Of a stretch of 64,000 bases of DNA, positions 62,553 through 64,000 are shown one piece after another. The notes under the pieces were generated by a model that had not been told where the DNA came from, searched no databases, and saw only the letters and a list, made by a program, of their open reading frames with translations. Numbering within the stretch: the first letter of the stretch is position 1; every line of letters begins with the position of its first letter. This stretch comes from Rhodobacteraceae bacterium CCMM004. Its GTDB lineage: Bacteria; Pseudomonadota; Alphaproteobacteria; Rhodobacterales; Rhodobacteraceae. A program made the translations under genes and the position numbers. The stretch spans positions 186,001 to 250,000 of the forward strand of contig RZWH01000003.1 of assembly GCA_004005435.1 (NCBI GenBank). Reading direction: 5' to 3'.

Positions 62553-64000
62553 ATGCGCCGTGCCATCTGCGCCGTGCTCATTGCCATCGCGCCGCTGATG
62601 GCCGCGGCGCAGGAGGTCAGCGCCGTCTACGAGGTCGATACCCTCAATGCCGGGCTGGGGGACGTCCCCGACCGCATCGACCGCGCCACCCCCCAAGGCG
62701 CCGTCGAGAGCTTTCTCGACGCGATCGACGACGGCGACGCCGCGGCCGCCGCCCACGTTCTGAACCTCAACGGCATTCCCGAGGACGAGCGGGCGCTGCG
62801 CGCGCCGATCTTGGCCGTCGAACTCGACGCGGTCCTGCGGCGCAAGGCGGTGATCTCGTGGCGCGCGCTGCTCGAACGGCCCGATGCGCTGGACGCCAAC
62901 CAGTCCAGCAATGCGGCCATGGCGGGACAGCCGCGCAAGAGCCTGCTGATCGACGTCCTCGACCTGGGCGACCGGGAGGCCGCGATCCGGCTGAACCGCG
63001 TGCAGCCCGAGGGCGGCGATCCGGTCTGGGTGTTCTCCGAACGCACGGTGTCCAAGATCCCGGCCCTCTACGACGAATACGGCCCCTCGGACTTCGAACG
63101 TGCCCTGCCCGACGTTCTGCGTGCCGACGCCGCTCTGGGGCTCAAGAGGTGGGAGATCCTGGTCCTCCCCCTCGCCATCGGCGCCGCGTGGCTCTTGGGC
63201 TGGGCGCTCTATCGTCTGTTCGAGATCCTGTCCTCGCGGGCGTCGCGGGACTGGACCACCGAGGTGCTGAGCGCGCTCAGGTGGCCCTCGATCATCTTTG
63301 CCGCCACCTATGTCATGGGCACCGTCACCACCGACCTCTTCACCGTGTCGGGGGCCGTGGGCACCGTGATCACCCCGCTCATCGTCATTGGCTACGTGAC
63401 GGCTGCGCTGCTCTTTGCGCTGTCGGTGATCGATTCGGCGCTAGAGCGCATCACGACCTTCGACTCCGGCGACCTGGCCGATCCGGACAACTCCAAACTC
63501 AGGGGCCTGACCACGACGATGTCGGCGGCGCGCAAGGCGCTGATCGTCATCGGCCTGCTGATCGCCTTGGGCGTGGTGCTGGCCTCGATCAACGCCTATC
63601 GCTCGCTGGGCTTTTCGCTCTTGGCTTCGGCCGGGGCGGCAACCCTGGTCCTGGGCTTCGCCGCGCGCGAGGTGCTGGGCAACATCATGGCGTCGCTCCA
63701 GATCGCGCTGAACCGCTCGGCCCGGATCGGTGACCGGGTGATCTACAAGGGCAACTGGTGCCACGTGGAGCGCATCCACTTCACCTTCGTCCAACTGGAG
63801 ATCTGGAACGGCAACCGCCTGGTGGTGCCGGTGGCCGAGTTCGTGTCCGAGGCGTTCGAGAACTGGTCGCTCGTCACCTCCGACATGATCTGGCCGGTGG
63901 AACTGACCCTGGCGCAGGAGGCCGATGTCGACGCCCTGCGCGAGCGGTTCGTTGAGATCGCCGAGGCGGAGGACGAACTTGCGCCGAAGGACGAGGCCAA
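62553..64000 (+). CDS. Mechanosensitive ion channel protein (MscS family), cut by window edge
   Basis: The gene runs off the right edge after 482 codons. A signal peptide ([20 protein letters not shown]) is followed by about 180 periplasmic residues, then four or five membrane helices from about residue 205. The MscS pore-lining helix and the beta domain are seen: [31 protein letters not shown], then [36 protein letters not shown]. It should release solutes on osmotic downshift. GGGAGGG precedes the ATG. The long periplasmic head makes it one of the larger MscS types. Confidence 0.93.
   Translation, partial: MRRAICAVLIAIAPLMAAAQEVSAVYEVDTLNAGLGDVPDRIDRATPQGAVESFLDAIDDGDAAAAAHVLNLNGIPEDERALRAPILAVELDAVLRRKAVISWRALLERPDALDANQSSNAAMAGQPRKSLLIDVLDLGDREAAIRLNRVQPEGGDPVWVFSERTVSKIPALYDEYGPSDFERALPDVLRADAALGLKRWEILVLPLAIGAAWLLGWALYRLFEILSSRASRDWTTEVLSALRWPSIIFAATYVMGTVTTDLFTVSGAVGTVITPLIVIGYVTAALLFALSVIDSALERITTFDSGDLADPDNSKLRGLTTTMSAARKALIVIGLLIALGVVLASINAYRSLGFSLLASAGAATLVLGFAAREVLGNIMASLQIALNRSARIGDRVIYKGNWCHVERIHFTFVQLEIWNGNRLVVPVAEFVSEAFENWSLVTSDMIWPVELTLAQEADVDALRERFVEIAEAEDELAPKDEA

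Overview
The window reads as chromosome of an alphaproteobacterium of the Rhodobacterales (Rhodobacteraceae/roseobacter type). Evidence: very GC-rich DNA with dense, overlapping genes; family-typical genes (DUF4167, DUF6476, DUF6324, MmcB, a TIGR02281-type aspartic protease, a Suv3-like helicase, a bacterial Anbu cluster); and a tRNA-His without the extra 5' G and with A73, a trait of part of the Alphaproteobacteria. No prophage, transposase, CRISPR array or rRNA was seen, so this is mostly core genome with a few accessory inserts.

Layout. 1-2.6 kb: cut-off helicase, TPR protein, SCP2 and alpha/beta hydrolase. 2.6-9.1 kb: Anbu protease and its usual partners (transglutaminase-like, alpha-E, circularly permuted ATP-grasp), here separated by an MFS transporter and a polysaccharide-lyase-like secreted protein. 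9.3-12.9 kb: DNA-repair exonuclease and ATP-dependent ligase with a PPK2 polyphosphate kinase between them. 13-17 kb: GyrI-like protein, M3 oligopeptidase, a decayed membrane gene, DUF4389 and an oxidoreductase. 17.2-19.3 kb: secreted metallophosphoesterase behind three 11-bp-phased Pho-box-like repeats. 19.5-24.2 kb: rpoH with a self-type promoter, RluA, DUF6476, tRNA-His, MarR-GNAT fusion, mmcB with a LexA-like site, and a probable 6S RNA. 24.4-30.1 kb: GhrA-like reductase, an unexplained membrane coiled-coil/ClpP-like pair, DUF4112, methyltransferase, ndk.

30.2-35.3 kb: orphan gene, ABC-F, MarC, aspartic protease and a lower-GC HNH endonuclease gene interrupted by an in-frame amber codon. 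35.3-38.2 kb: pepA, a PD-(D/E)XK-like protein and holC in one overlapping operon. 38.3-45.8 kb: lptF-lptG-lptD-surA-pdxA-rsmA, an outer-membrane biogenesis operon chained by ATGA/GTGA overlaps. 45.8-48.5 kb: DUF4167, prmC, prfA. 48.5-53.4 kb: tandem ureohydrolases, M20 amidohydrolase, mazG, tRNA-Asp. 53.5-58.1 kb: GNAT, pirin, tRNA-Val(UAC), bfd-bfr iron storage, histidine phosphatase, tRNA-Val(CAC), two tiny membrane proteins. 58.6-64 kb: lon, tgt and a cut-off MscS channel.

Regulation visible in the sequence is a notable layer: sigma-32-type promoters before rpoH and lon, a Pho-box-like array, a LexA-like box, an iron-type dyad, paired palindromes at several gene junctions, and a short intergenic repeat present four times. 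These site calls rest on reading consensus patterns by eye.
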